A DNA stretch of 33,787 nt from a bacterium (GCA_021158045.1 JAGGVK010000031.1:1-33787), one strand, 5' to 3'; shown: positions 16,154-24,432, numbered from the stretch's first letter. Notes: a model not told the origin generated them from the letters alone. Made by a program: numbers and translations.

Positions 16154-17431
16154 TTAATTTTTCTGTTCTCTTTCAATTTCTAAAAGACGATTATACTTCG
16201 CCACTCTTTCTCCTCTGGCTGGAGCGCCTGATTTAATAAAGTCAGAACCAACCCCAACCGCAAAATCTGCAATAAAACTATCACAGGTTTCTCCGGAACG
16301 ATGAGACGCAATAATTTTCCAGGAAAATTTCCTTGCTAGTTTCGCTGCGTCAATTGCCTCGCTTAAAGTCCCAACTTGGTTTGGCTTAATAATCATTCCA
16401 CTACAAGCACTCCTATTATGGGCTAATCTCATTCTCTTTGTATTGGTGGCTAAAAGGTCATCTCCTATTACCAAAACCCCTTGATTAAATTTGCCAGTAA
16501 TTTTTACAAAACCTTCCCAGTCATCTTGGCTAAAAGGGTCTTCAAAAAAGACAATAGGATAATCTTTTGCTAACTCCTCATAAAATCGCAAAAGCATCGG
16601 CCGGTTAAAATGCTTGCCGTCTAAACAATAACTTTCTTTATCAAAAAACTGAGAAGCGGCACAATCTAAACCCATTCCCACTTTATTTTTATAACCGGCT
16701 GCTTCTATGGCTTCTCGAATTATATCCAAAGCCTGCCGGGTTTGGTGTAAGTTCGGAGCAAACCCGCCTTCGTCACCAACATTAATTGAAAACTTGCCAA
16801 ACCTTTTCAATAGAATCTTTCTTAAGGTATGATAGATTTCTGAAGCTGCCCTAAGATTCTCGGAAAAAGAACCTATCTGAGGCAAAATCATAAACTCCTG
16901 CATATTCAAACCATTTCCTGCATGCATTCCTCCATTTAAAATATTAAAACAAGGTTGCGGAAAATGCGACGAATATTCTTTTTCGTCAAATTCTGCAGAC
17001 AAGTTTTCTCTGTAAATTCGGGAGATATAGCGATATAAAGGAACATCCAAAACAGCAGCCCCTGCTTTCGCTAGAGCCATTGAGACAGCTAAAATAGCGT
17101 TTGCTCCCAATCTTGATTTATTTTCAGTTCCGTCAAGTTCTATCATTAAATCATCAGCCTCTCTCTGGGAGATTATCTTTTTACCAATAAACTTTGGAGC
17201 AATAACCTCGACAACATTCTCAACTGCCTTCAAAACCCCTTTGCCCAAAAACCTATTGCCTCCGTCTCTTAATTCTACTGCTTCGTATTTCCCCCGAGAG
17301 GCGCCTGATGGCACAGAAGATTTAAACACTCCTTCTCCAGTTTTAATTTCTACCTCAATTGTGGGATTGCCTCTGGAATCCAAAATTTCTCTGGCTTTAA
17401 TATCTTGAACTTTTAATTTCAGGCGTTTCAT
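16154..17431 (-). CDS. eno: Enolase
   Basis: The 425-residue protein interconverts 2-phosphoglycerate and phosphoenolpyruvate. The N-terminus IKAREILDSRGNPTIEVE, the VPSGASRGKYEA loop, the NVGDEGGFAPN segment, the Mg-binding FEDPF and GDDLLATN motifs, the catalytic-Lys region MIIKPNQVGTL and the SHRSGET loop are all present. The ATG at 17431 overlaps the upstream stop codon by one base (TGATG). An in-frame TTG one codon upstream is a less likely start. It shows that at least lower glycolysis is retained. Confidence 0.97.
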   Translation of the reverse strand: MKRLKLKVQDIKAREILDSRGNPTIEVEIKTGEGVFKSSVPSGASRGKYEAVELRDGGNRFLGKGVLKAVENVVEVIAPKFIGKKIISQREADDLMIELDGTENKSRLGANAILAVSMALAKAGAAVLDVPLYRYISRIYRENLSAEFDEKEYSSHFPQPCFNILNGGMHAGNGLNMQEFMILPQIGSFSENLRAASEIYHTLRKILLKRFGKFSINVGDEGGFAPNLHQTRQALDIIREAIEAAGYKNKVGMGLDCAASQFFDKESYCLDGKHFNRPMLLRFYEELAKDYPIVFFEDPFSQDDWEGFVKITGKFNQGVLVIGDDLLATNTKRMRLAHNRSACSGMIIKPNQVGTLSEAIDAAKLARKFSWKIIASHRSGETCDSFIADFAVGVGSDFIKSGAPARGERVAKYNRLLEIEREQKN

Positions 17432-18363
17432 CAAATTTTCTCAGTTTTATGCAAATAATTATAAGCAGCTAAAGCTGCTCTTGCCCCTTCAGCAGCAGCA
17501 ATAACAATCTGCTTCCATTTTCCATTGTTTACATCACCAGCAGCAAAAATGCCCGGCTGGGAAGTAGCGCAAGTCTGAAAATCAACTTCAATTTCGTCCC
17601 TACTATTTAACTTACAAAGCCTCTTTACGAAGGCGGTAGCCGGAATAGAGTTAATTTGGACAAATACGCCATCAGCAGGAAGTTGCCACAAGTGATTATT
17701 GGAAACATCTTTGTATAAAATCGCCCTAACTCTTTTTGGACCCACAATTTTCACAATTTGTTTTTCTAAGAGAATCCTAATTTTTTTCGATTTGGCGACT
17801 TTTTCCTTTGTGATTTCATCAGCTGCAATCCGCTTTGTTTTTTCAAGGACAAACACTCTTTTAGCATATTTTGCTAAATCCAAAGCGGCTTCTAAACCAG
17901 AATTGCCAGCACCAATAACAACAGCGCTTTTATCACGAAATAGGGAGCCTTTAGAAACCTCTGAATAAAAAACGCCTTTACCAATAAATTCTTTTTCTCC
18001 GGGAATTTCAAGAGGCCTCGGGTCTCTTCCGGTAGCAATAACAACTGTTTTTGACCAAAACTTTTTTTGGCTGGCAGTAGAAACTTGAAAAATATTTCCC
18101 ATTTTTCCAACTCGGACTACTTGCTCTTTTTCTTTAACTACAACATCAAGGCTTTTTAAATGCTTCTTAAGCCTCTTCATTAAACTTAGCCCAGATATGT
18201 TAAGAAAGCCGGGATAATTGTTAACTTCCCTCGCTTTAACAGTTTGGCCTAAAAAATCCTTAGTCAAAAGCAAAGTTCTCAGCTTCTTCCGCTGGGCATA
18301 AATAGCGCATGTGATGCCTGCTGGCCCGCCTCCAATTATAATTACATCGTAAACTTCCTTCAT
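17431..18363 (-). CDS. Thioredoxin reductase-like flavoprotein lacking the redox CxxC
   Basis: The 310-residue protein is a two-dinucleotide-fold flavoprotein of TrxB size. The FAD motif GGGPAG is at 11-16, ATGRDPRPLEIPGE at 110-123, the NAD(P)H motif GAGNSG at 151-156, and the final FAD motif GIFAAGDV near residue 270. True TrxB and AhpF have CATC or CPHC just before the NADPH domain. Here that position reads YSEVSKGS (133-140), with Ser134 and Ser137 where the two Cys should be. It therefore cannot reduce thioredoxin by the standard dithiol mechanism. It may be a ferredoxin/flavodoxin reductase-like or other oxidoreductase. It is translationally coupled to eno. Confidence 0.85.
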   Translation of the reverse strand: MKEVYDVIIIGGGPAGITCAIYAQRKKLRTLLLTKDFLGQTVKAREVNNYPGFLNISGLSLMKRLKKHLKSLDVVVKEKEQVVRVGKMGNIFQVSTASQKKFWSKTVVIATGRDPRPLEIPGEKEFIGKGVFYSEVSKGSLFRDKSAVVIGAGNSGLEAALDLAKYAKRVFVLEKTKRIAADEITKEKVAKSKKIRILLEKQIVKIVGPKRVRAILYKDVSNNHLWQLPADGVFVQINSIPATAFVKRLCKLNSRDEIEVDFQTCATSQPGIFAAGDVNNGKWKQIVIAAAEGARAALAAYNYLHKTEKI

Positions 18364-18405
18364 ATAATACCCTATTGCATAATGTAGAATATGCGTTTTT
18401 TAATT

Positions 18406-19272
18406 CTATCTCTTTATAACTTGAGAAATACAATCAACTAAATCAGTAGCTAAGAGGCTTGAGCCAAAACGCTTACCTGCAATTTCTCCAGCTTTGCCAT
18501 TTATAAAAGCCCCTGCTTGAGCAGATAAAAATGAATCAGCCCCCTGAGCCATCAAACTTCCGCAAATGCCAGCCAATGTATCGCCAGTTCCCCCTACAGT
18601 TAAATAAGGAGTTCCTGCTTCGTTTAAAGCAACATCAGAACCATTAGAAATTATATCTTTTCTGCCTTTAAGCAATAAAGTGCAATTAAGTTTTCTTGCT
18701 TCTTCTTGGACAACTTTAATTTTATCCACTAAACTGAGCTCCTGAATTTTCTTGCCAGTTAAGACAAAAAACTCGTAAAGATGAGGAGTGAGCAACCAAT
18801 TCTTGCCTCGAATTACATCTAAATTCCCAGCTACAGCATGCAAAGCATCAGCATCAATAACAACAGGCAAAGAAACTTCTTTTAAGTATTCTAAAATAGC
18901 CTCTTTCGTCTGGGCTGAGCGCCCTACCCCTCCTCCAATAACAACTGCTGCTTTTCTATGGCTAACTTTTTCTGCCGATTCTGTCATTAAAAGCAAAGTA
19001 GAAAGATTGTCTTTATTCAACCATTTTCCTTCAAGGCCAAAAGTTGCCAAATTCGGAGAAAAACTGGCTATAATATTTGCAGCTCTCTCTGGGGCTAAAA
19101 TATGAACCATATCAACGCCAGCCCTAAATCCTGCCATAGCAGCCAAAGCCGGCGAACCTGTATAAAACTCACCTCCCCCAATAACTATTAATATCCCATA
19201 GTTATATTTGCTAGCGTTCTCGGGCCGAGGATGATATATTTTTTTAAGAATATTTTTGGTAACTTTTATCAT
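18406..19272 (-). CDS. nnrD: ADP/ATP-dependent NAD(P)H-hydrate dehydratase
   Basis: The 288-residue ribokinase-like enzyme repairs hydrated NAD(P)HX. Visible motifs are YNYGILIVIGGGEFYTGSPAL near the N-terminus, VVIDADALHAVAG in the middle, LLTPHLYEFFVLTG, and the catalytic GGTGDTLAGICGSL at about 222-235. In E. coli this domain is fused to the NnrE epimerase; here it stands alone, and no epimerase is nearby. It lies between galU and the trxB-like gene, 42 nt before the latter. The start is the ATG at 19272. Confidence 0.9.
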   Translation of the reverse strand: MIKVTKNILKKIYHPRPENASKYNYGILIVIGGGEFYTGSPALAAMAGFRAGVDMVHILAPERAANIIASFSPNLATFGLEGKWLNKDNLSTLLLMTESAEKVSHRKAAVVIGGGVGRSAQTKEAILEYLKEVSLPVVIDADALHAVAGNLDVIRGKNWLLTPHLYEFFVLTGKKIQELSLVDKIKVVQEEARKLNCTLLLKGRKDIISNGSDVALNEAGTPYLTVGGTGDTLAGICGSLMAQGADSFLSAQAGAFINGKAGEIAGKRFGSSLLATDLVDCISQVIKR

Positions 19273-19377
19273 AGGCTTTCATAAAACTACACCATTAAAT
19301 GCTTCATAATATAAGCAAGTTATACACCAAGTCCGCTCAATTATTAACACTTGCACACACAACTTGTTTCCAATTTT

Positions 19378-20262
19378 TTAATATTTAAATTTCTTCAACC
19401 AATCCTTAAGAAGCGTCCCATACTTCGGATGCTCTAAACAAAAAAGGAGATTAGATTTCAGCCAATTTACTTTGTTGCCACATTCCAGCCAATCCGCATT
19501 AATCTCATAACCATAAATTACTTTCCCGCTCTGAATCATTGTTTTGAAAGCATTTGCTAAAATAAGTTCCCCTTTTTCTGTCTGAGGAGTTTTCTTTAAA
19601 GCTTCAAAAACATCGGAATTAATAATATACCTGCCAACAATTGCTAAATTTGAAGGAGCCTCTGAAGCGCTTTTTGGTTTCTCAACAATCCCTTTAATCT
19701 TATAAAGCCGATTAGCAATCTTAGCAACATCAACAATTCCATAAGAGGAAAAATTATCTGGAGTAACTTTCTTTAAGCCGATAACTGGCTTTTGAGAAGT
19801 TGCAAAAATACGAGCCAATTGGCTGATAACCGGAATTTTTGATTTAAAAACATCATCTCCAAAAAGCACACCGCAAGCATCTTTCCCAATAATTTTTCTT
19901 GCTTTTAAAATAGCATCCCCATCTCCCAATGGTTTTTCCTGCCAGCAAGCGCTGAAAGATATGCCTTCAAAATCACTCTCCGCTTTCTGGAGCTCCTGCA
20001 ATAAATCCTTTTTGCCTCTCTGCTTTAAAGTATTTTCAAGCCATGCCCACTTTTTGCAATAATCTAAAATAATTTTTTTTCTTTCAGAAAGCACAAAAAC
20101 AACCTTCCTAATATCACTATCCTTTACCTCCTCCAAAACATAATTCAACATTGGCTTATCAGCCAGTGGCAAGAGTTCTTTTGGCAAAACTTTAGTTATA
20201 GGCAAAAACCTTGTCCCTAAACCAGCAGCTGGAATAATTACTTTTTTAATATCCGATAACAT
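19378..20262 (-). CDS. galU: UTP-glucose-1-phosphate uridylyltransferase
   Basis: The 294-residue nucleotidyltransferase has the signature AAGLGTRFLPITKVLPKEL near the N-terminus, where the Arg and Lys bind the nucleotide phosphates. Later motifs include FGDDVF (the metal-binding Asp), GIVEKPK and VGRYI. It makes UDP-glucose for polysaccharide or glycolipid synthesis. The length matches GalU. It follows ftsZ by 28 nt, so the two are likely cotranscribed from the ftsZ promoter. No galE or other sugar-nucleotide gene is adjacent. Confidence 0.94.
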   Translation of the reverse strand: MLSDIKKVIIPAAGLGTRFLPITKVLPKELLPLADKPMLNYVLEEVKDSDIRKVVFVLSERKKIILDYCKKWAWLENTLKQRGKKDLLQELQKAESDFEGISFSACWQEKPLGDGDAILKARKIIGKDACGVLFGDDVFKSKIPVISQLARIFATSQKPVIGLKKVTPDNFSSYGIVDVAKIANRLYKIKGIVEKPKSASEAPSNLAIVGRYIINSDVFEALKKTPQTEKGELILANAFKTMIQSGKVIYGYEINADWLECGNKVNWLKSNLLFCLEHPKYGTLLKDWLKKFKY

Positions 20263-20290
20263 ATTTTACTTTATTTTTTAATTTATTTTC

Positions 20291-21553
20291 TTATTTTATT
20301 TTCTTTCGTAAAAATGCTGGAATTTCCCAATCTTTTTCTTCTAAAAGCTGTTTTTCTTCTGCCGCTTTCTCTTCTTTTCTAATTTCTAAAGCATTCCTGC
20401 GAAGATGGAAGTTAGCTTTCTTCTTCCCGCTCTCTAACATCGGTTTCTTAAGCCACTTCGTATTATCCTTCTTTTGAAGCGCTTTTTTCTTTTTTTTGTT
20501 GCTTCTCCGCCTTTTCTCTCCAACTGTTTTCTGCTTATCCTTAGTGTTTTTCTTTACGCCTTCCCTATTATCTCCCACGCCTATAAAAGTCACTTTTAAC
20601 TTACCATTATATTTTTGATTTTCAGAAATGCCAAGAATCATCTTAACGCGGGGATTAAGGCTGCAAACTTTTTTACCCAAAAGTTCAACTTCCTTCAAGG
20701 ATAAATCTTTCCCTCCTGCAATATTTAACAAAACTCTCTGAAAAGTTCTTGAAGGGGGTTGTAGATGTAAAGAAGGCTGAAAAATTTTCTTTATAACCTC
20801 TTCTGCCCTGTTAGGCCCCTGAGCCTCAATGGTTTTAAAATAAACCAGTTTACCGCTGCCTTTAAAAATAGTTTTTAAATCAGAAAAATCAAGATTAATA
20901 ACGCCAGGTTTTGAAATCACCTCCATTAGGCTTTTCAAAAGGTCAATTATCTTCTCGTTTAAAAGCGAAAGGGCCTTCTTAAACGGCGTTTTTTTACTAC
21001 CAAATTCAAAAATCTTATCATTGGGAACAACAAGTTTTCCCGACAAATATTCCTCAATTTTTTGTAAAGAGCCCTTTGCTAATTGAGACTTCTTTTCACC
21101 CTCAAAACTAAAAGGCAAAGTAAAAATTCCCAAAGTAATGCTCCCTGTTTTTCGAGCCAAATCAGCCAAGAGAGGAGTAGCCCCTGAACCAAATCCTCCC
21201 CCTAAGGAACTTATTAAAATTAAAATGTCGTTCCCTTTGAAAATTTGATTAACTTTATCCTTACTGTTTTCAACTATTCTCGCTCCCAAATCCCTGTCCA
21301 TGCCAGTGCCCAAACCCTTAGTTATCTTTTCTCCCAACAAAACAGCCCTTACATTATTGCCGGCTTTTTTCAAAATATGTTTATCACAATCAATCAAAGC
21401 AAATCTCGCACCTTTTAAGCCCTTGGCAATCTCAGTTACAATAGAACTGCCCCCTCCTCCAATACCCACAACCTCCACTTTAACTTTTCTTAGTTTAAAG
21501 GGTGTTTTTCTATTATCGCTTTCTTTCTTTTCGCTTTTTTTAAATTTAGGCAT
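20291..21553 (-). CDS. ftsZ: Divergent cell-division GTPase FtsZ
   Basis: The 420-residue tubulin-fold protein has a basic N-terminal extension (1-24), the T1 loop GIGGGGSSIV (30-39), the T4 tubulin signature as GGGFGSG (118-124) instead of the near-invariant GGGTGTG, and PFSFEGEKK and VPNDK as in FtsZ. The T7 catalytic loop NLDFSD is at 220-225. A long Lys-rich disordered linker (about 325-405) leads to the C-terminal peptide WEIPAFLRKK (409-418), the conserved site that binds FtsA and other anchors. It should form the division ring, but the Thr-to-Phe change in the GTP-phosphate loop is unusual. A second, canonical FtsZ elsewhere cannot be excluded. It heads the ftsZ-galU-nnrD run. Confidence 0.9.
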   Translation of the reverse strand: MPKFKKSEKKESDNRKTPFKLRKVKVEVVGIGGGGSSIVTEIAKGLKGARFALIDCDKHILKKAGNNVRAVLLGEKITKGLGTGMDRDLGARIVENSKDKVNQIFKGNDILILISSLGGGFGSGATPLLADLARKTGSITLGIFTLPFSFEGEKKSQLAKGSLQKIEEYLSGKLVVPNDKIFEFGSKKTPFKKALSLLNEKIIDLLKSLMEVISKPGVINLDFSDLKTIFKGSGKLVYFKTIEAQGPNRAEEVIKKIFQPSLHLQPPSRTFQRVLLNIAGGKDLSLKEVELLGKKVCSLNPRVKMILGISENQKYNGKLKVTFIGVGDNREGVKKNTKDKQKTVGEKRRRSNKKKKKALQKKDNTKWLKKPMLESGKKKANFHLRRNALEIRKEEKAAEEKQLLEEKDWEIPAFLRKKIK

Positions 21554-21571
21554 AAAATCAGTTACTTTATC

Positions 21572-21600
21572 ATTATAAACAAATCAAATAAAAATATCAA
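21572..21600 (-). promoter_or_regulatory. Promoter of ftsZ
   Basis: On the minus strand, TTGATA (21595-21600) and a consensus TATAAT (21572-21577) have a 17-bp spacer. The predicted start near 21565 gives a leader of about 12 nt before the ATG at 21553. Confidence 0.65.
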
Positions 21601-21956
21601 ATAATTATGAGAAAAATACATCCTTGACTAACTGCCAAACCGCCAACGAGACCCGGACTTATTGAACTCGAGTTCTTTGAGGTCTTTCGCTTTGCTCAGG
21701 ATGACAGTGGGGATAAAATAAGAAAGGACAAGGACTTTTTAAATGACGAAACCCGAATGGCGAATGACGAAAAAATGTTATCAACGAGACCCGGACTCGT
21801 TGTTATTCTGAGCCGTTAGGTGAAGAACCCCATGGCAAATGGCAAATCTCAAATCTCAAATCTCAAATCTCAAAATGACAATTCAAAATTCAAAATAAAA
21901 GCCAAAAATGAAATAAAAACAAAGTGTTTCGTAATTGAAAAAAATTCGATAGAAAC
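21601..21956 (+). repeat. Composite repeat island upstream of ftsZ
   Basis: This non-coding stretch holds two copies of a CAACGAGACCCGGAC hairpin (21644-21664 and 21782-21802; the second has perfect 7-bp arms CAACGAG/CTCGTTG), a TTCTGAGCCGTTAGGTGAAG segment (21806-21825) that recurs at 33561, an ATGACGAAACCCGAATGGCG module (21743-21775), and an AAATCTC run (21844-21872). All are in plus orientation. I see no gene. Confidence 0.72.
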
Positions 21957-21986
21957 TTAAAAGGGCAATGCTATAAAGCACTGCCC
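21957..21986 (-). terminator. Terminator of the 113-residue protein gene
   Basis: On the minus strand the 9-bp stem GGGCAGTGC/GCATTGCCC (one G-U pair, six-base loop) is followed by TTTT. It starts 10 nt after the stop codon at 21997. Confidence 0.8.
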
Positions 21987-21996
21987 AATAAAATCA

Positions 21997-22338
21997 TTAT
22001 TCCAAAAATTTATTTATTATTTTCCTTATCTTGTCTGGTCCATCATCCCTTTCAATAGTTATTATACGAGTGTCATCTGTTACATCCATTGCTCCATCTC
22101 TTATTTTGATTTTTTTAAAAGAACTCATAAAAAAACTAATTGCTTCCTTCGGAGAAGAAGCTTTCATAACTACATAAGCTGCTCCTTTCTTTATAATTTC
22201 CCTTATTACCATTTCTTTGATTTGTTTATTGCCTGGCCTTATCTCTATAATCACTGGGTTAATATCTTTCTTCTTCTCTTGACGGAAACAAAAAACATAA
22301 ATGTTATTACCAATATTTTTTACCCTTTCTATTTTCAT
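21997..22338 (-). CDS. Small protein of unknown function with its own promoter and terminator
   Basis: This is a 113-residue soluble protein, rich in Lys and Ile, that I do not recognise. It has predicted alternating strands and helices (NIYVFCFRQEKKKD, VIIEIRPGNKQIKEMVIREI, AAYVVMKASSPKEAISFF) and ends with a charged helix. It has no signal peptide and no transmembrane segment. A strong Shine-Dalgarno sequence AAAGGAGGG lies 6 nt before the ATG at 22338, which fixes the start; a TTG one codon upstream is not needed. A promoter and an intrinsic terminator flank it, so it is a monocistronic unit. The repeat island lies beyond it. Confidence 0.82.
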   Translation of the reverse strand: MKIERVKNIGNNIYVFCFRQEKKKDINPVIIEIRPGNKQIKEMVIREIIKKGAAYVVMKASSPKEAISFFMSSFKKIKIRDGAMDVTDDTRIITIERDDGPDKIRKIINKFLE

Positions 22339-22366
22339 CAAAATCCCTCCTTTCTAAGATACTAAA

Positions 22367-22394
22367 ATCATAAGTGAAAAACCTATTTTGTCAA
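22367..22394 (-). promoter_or_regulatory. Promoter of the 113-residue protein gene
   Basis: On the minus strand, a consensus TTGACA (22389-22394) and TATGAT (22367-22372) have a 16-bp spacer. The TGA inside the -35 box is also the stop codon of the upstream gene, a compact arrangement. The predicted start at about 22360 gives a leader of about 22 nt that includes the AAAGGAGGG site. Confidence 0.75.
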
Positions 22395-23023
22395 GATTCT
22401 TCGGACCAGTGAATTACATATTCGTGATAGGGGTCACCGCGAAATTCGCATTTTGTTTCTTCTACTTTTATTTTCTCTGTGCCAAAAACAAATTTAGCTA
22501 TCTGGGCAAGATAACCTCGTTGGTATATACAAACTGATGGATGAAATCTTGGCCTTATGGTTCTCAGAACTAAATACTTTTCTTTTTCATTGAACTCTAC
22601 CGGCTCAAGTTTCCCAAAGTTATAATACTTTTTCCATAAACGAGGCGCTTCTTTGAATGCTTTTTTAGGTGAAAGAAAATGCCTTAATGTAATTTTGGCT
22701 AACAAAGACCTTTTTACAGCCAATTCTCCAAGCTCAAAAATATCTTTGTCTGTCCAACCAAAAATTTTCGCCGCCACCAACCCAACAGCAATAGGCCAAG
22801 AGTCCTTTTCCCAACCAAAAACCCCAATCTTAGACAAATTAATGGGATAACCAAGTTCTTTCATTAATTCTTCAACTTTCCTTACCCCTTCTTCCCCTTC
22901 TTTAAACCGAATGGCTATAATATGGCTTCTTAAAATGGCTGTTCGGCTTTTGCCAGGGATTTTCATTAGCCTTGCAATTTCCTTTTTTAACTCTTCTTTG
23001 GTTTTTTCATCAACAACTGCCAT
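22391..23023 (-). CDS. V4R/DUF2378-like putative ligand-binding protein
   Basis: This 210-residue soluble protein is mostly helical. Its C-terminal segment CEFRGDPYHEYVIHW resembles the closing motif of V4R (4-vinyl reductase) and Myxococcus TIGR02265/DUF2378 proteins, which usually read C-x3-GDP-x-C-E-(F/Y)-x-(I/V)-x-W. Here the second Cys is His. The central part (ILGELAVKRSLL-like, ELGELAVKRSLLAK) also fits these alpha/beta domains, which bind small ligands or haem-like groups in the related H-NOX fold. The role is unknown. An ATG at 23023 and a TTG at 23053 are both possible starts; neither has a clear Shine-Dalgarno sequence. It is a single gene between the esterase terminator and the next promoter. 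Confidence 0.7.
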   Translation of the reverse strand: MAVVDEKTKEELKKEIARLMKIPGKSRTAILRSHIIAIRFKEGEEGVRKVEELMKELGYPINLSKIGVFGWEKDSWPIAVGLVAAKIFGWTDKDIFELGELAVKRSLLAKITLRHFLSPKKAFKEAPRLWKKYYNFGKLEPVEFNEKEKYLVLRTIRPRFHPSVCIYQRGYLAQIAKFVFGTEKIKVEETKCEFRGDPYHEYVIHWSEES

Positions 23024-23062
23024 TTTATTATGCAGTTCTAAAATTTTTATCAACCGCTTTTT

Positions 23063-23091
23063 ATTCTAACTCAAAACTCAGATTTCCACAA
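23063..23091 (-). promoter_or_regulatory. Promoter of the V4R-like gene
   Basis: On the minus strand, TTGTGG (23086-23091) and TAGAAT (23063-23068) have a 17-bp spacer. The predicted start near 23056 would make the TTG at 23053 leaderless, or give the ATG at 23023 a 33-nt leader. Confidence 0.45.
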
Positions 23092-23133
23092 TTTATTCTC
23101 TAAAAAAATTTATCCATCGCTCCAAAGCCTCCA

Positions 23134-23169
23134 AATAAAAACGCCCAGCAAATTGTTCCTCTGCTGAGC
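23134..23169 (-). terminator. Terminator of the esterase gene
   Basis: On the minus strand the 8-bp stem GCTCAGCA/TGCTGGGC (23162-23169 with 23143-23150, one G-U pair) is followed by GTTTTTATTT. It starts about 30 nt after the esterase stop. Confidence 0.85.
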
Positions 23170-23201
23170 ACAAGCATTCTAATTTCCTTGGGAGTATAAA
23201 A

Positions 23202-24278
23202 TCACTTATTTTCAAAACTACTGGAAAGGAATTCCAACATATTCATAAATTGCCTCAAACCCGCTTCATGGCCTCCTGGATATAATAGAAACTTATGCTT
23301 TATCCGTAAATTGACTAATACGCGGTGGAAGTTTTCTACTGCTGCAGTAATTTGGAATTTATCTTCTTTGTCAACACCAATGTATATTTTCAACTTTCTT
23401 AAATTATCAACATATTCTGCTGCTAAATTTGCTGGGTCGTGCTCTAACCATCTCTTCCAAACAGACGGAATAGGCTCTGGGTTAGGGTATTCCAAGGGCA
23501 GGTCAAGAAAATAAGGCGGGTTGTTAAGATTTGGCGAAAATGCAGCTGCCATTGCCAAGAAAGGCGGCGTAAAAATTTGTTCACTGCGCGTTGATAGCCT
23601 AATACCGCCTGGATTCTCAGCAATAATCTTAGGAAATATTGCCTTCTGCATCTCTTCAAGGTCCAAAGGCGCGTTAAAACTTGCCACGATTCCAAAGACA
23701 TTAGGATATTTCATAGCAAGCATTAAGGCTCCATATCCTCCCATTGAGAATCCACAAATTGCTCTACCATTCTTTGAGGCAATGGTTCTATAATGATTGT
23801 CTATAAAATAAACCAGGTCTTTCACAATATAATCCTCCCAGTTGCCAGTCAATAAAGAATTGGTGTAGAAACTTCCTCCAAAACTATTTTTTGGGTCAGG
23901 GCAAACAATTATTAAATCTTGTATTAATCCCTGCGCCATCAAACTATCTAAATAAAAAACAACATTTTCTTTTCCTATCCAATTAATATCAGTCTCGTTG
24001 TTTGCGCCAAACCCCGCTAAATAGTAAACTACTGGATAATGTTTAGTAGGATTAAGGTAATAGTCAGGAGGTAAAGCAATTGTAACTTTTCTCACTGGCG
24101 AATCACCCATCTTATTTCCTTCCAGGCTGGGGCTAAAAAACGCTCTTTCAACAATACTGGTATGGTAAAAAAACAAAACGCATCCTACCAAAGCCGCCAT
24201 TACCAAAATAGCGCTTAAGGTTGCAAACCCTTCTTTTCCCTGGAAAACCTTTTTTGTTTCTCTCTTCACTTCTATCAC
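23202..24278 (-). CDS. Membrane-anchored alpha/beta-hydrolase esterase (esterase D / antigen 85-like)
   Basis: The 358-residue protein has a hydrophobic N-terminal segment (about residues 17-38) and a hydrolase domain of the putative-esterase family (esterase D, Fes, antigen 85, S-formylglutathione hydrolase). The nucleophile elbow is CGFSMGGYG with Ser178, the His is probably H337 (PGGHEAG), and the Asp is probably D303 or D306. PVVYYLAGFG (82-91) supplies the oxyanion region. The anchor KEGFATLSAILVMAALVGC resembles a prepilin signal (G followed by a hydrophobic stretch) and also contains a lipobox-like LVGC, so the export route is ambiguous. The substrate is unknown. The start is a GTG; a second GTG three codons later fits the GGAG spacing slightly better. 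It has its own promoter and terminator. Confidence 0.86.
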   Translation of the reverse strand: MIEVKRETKKVFQGKEGFATLSAILVMAALVGCVLFFYHTSIVERAFFSPSLEGNKMGDSPVRKVTIALPPDYYLNPTKHYPVVYYLAGFGANNETDINWIGKENVVFYLDSLMAQGLIQDLIIVCPDPKNSFGGSFYTNSLLTGNWEDYIVKDLVYFIDNHYRTIASKNGRAICGFSMGGYGALMLAMKYPNVFGIVASFNAPLDLEEMQKAIFPKIIAENPGGIRLSTRSEQIFTPPFLAMAAAFSPNLNNPPYFLDLPLEYPNPEPIPSVWKRWLEHDPANLAAEYVDNLRKLKIYIGVDKEDKFQITAAVENFHRVLVNLRIKHKFLLYPGGHEAGLRQFMNMLEFLSSSFENK

Positions 24279-24331
24279 TCTCCTTTCGGATTCCTTTCGG
24301 AAATTTAAATGTTAAAGGACTAATCTAACAT

Positions 24332-24360
24332 AAAATACGCCAAATTCATCAATTTGTCAA
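24332..24360 (-). promoter_or_regulatory. Promoter of the esterase gene
   Basis: On the minus strand, a consensus TTGACA (24355-24360) and TATTTT (24332-24337) have a 17-bp spacer, about 50 nt before the start codon. Confidence 0.7.
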
Positions 24361-24400
24361 TAACAAGGTAAGATGGAAAAGAAATAAATATTTTTTCGTT

Positions 24401-24432
24401 AAAAAAACTAAGCTTTTCCTGCTTAGTTTTAT
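24401..24432 (-). terminator. Terminator of the thioredoxin-CcdA gene
   Basis: On the minus strand the stem ACTAAGC/GCTTAGT (seven-base loop) is followed by a run of seven Ts. The arms extend into A/T pairs, so it could also work on the other strand, but there is no plus-strand gene. It lies about 75 nt after the stop at 24507. Confidence 0.8.
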
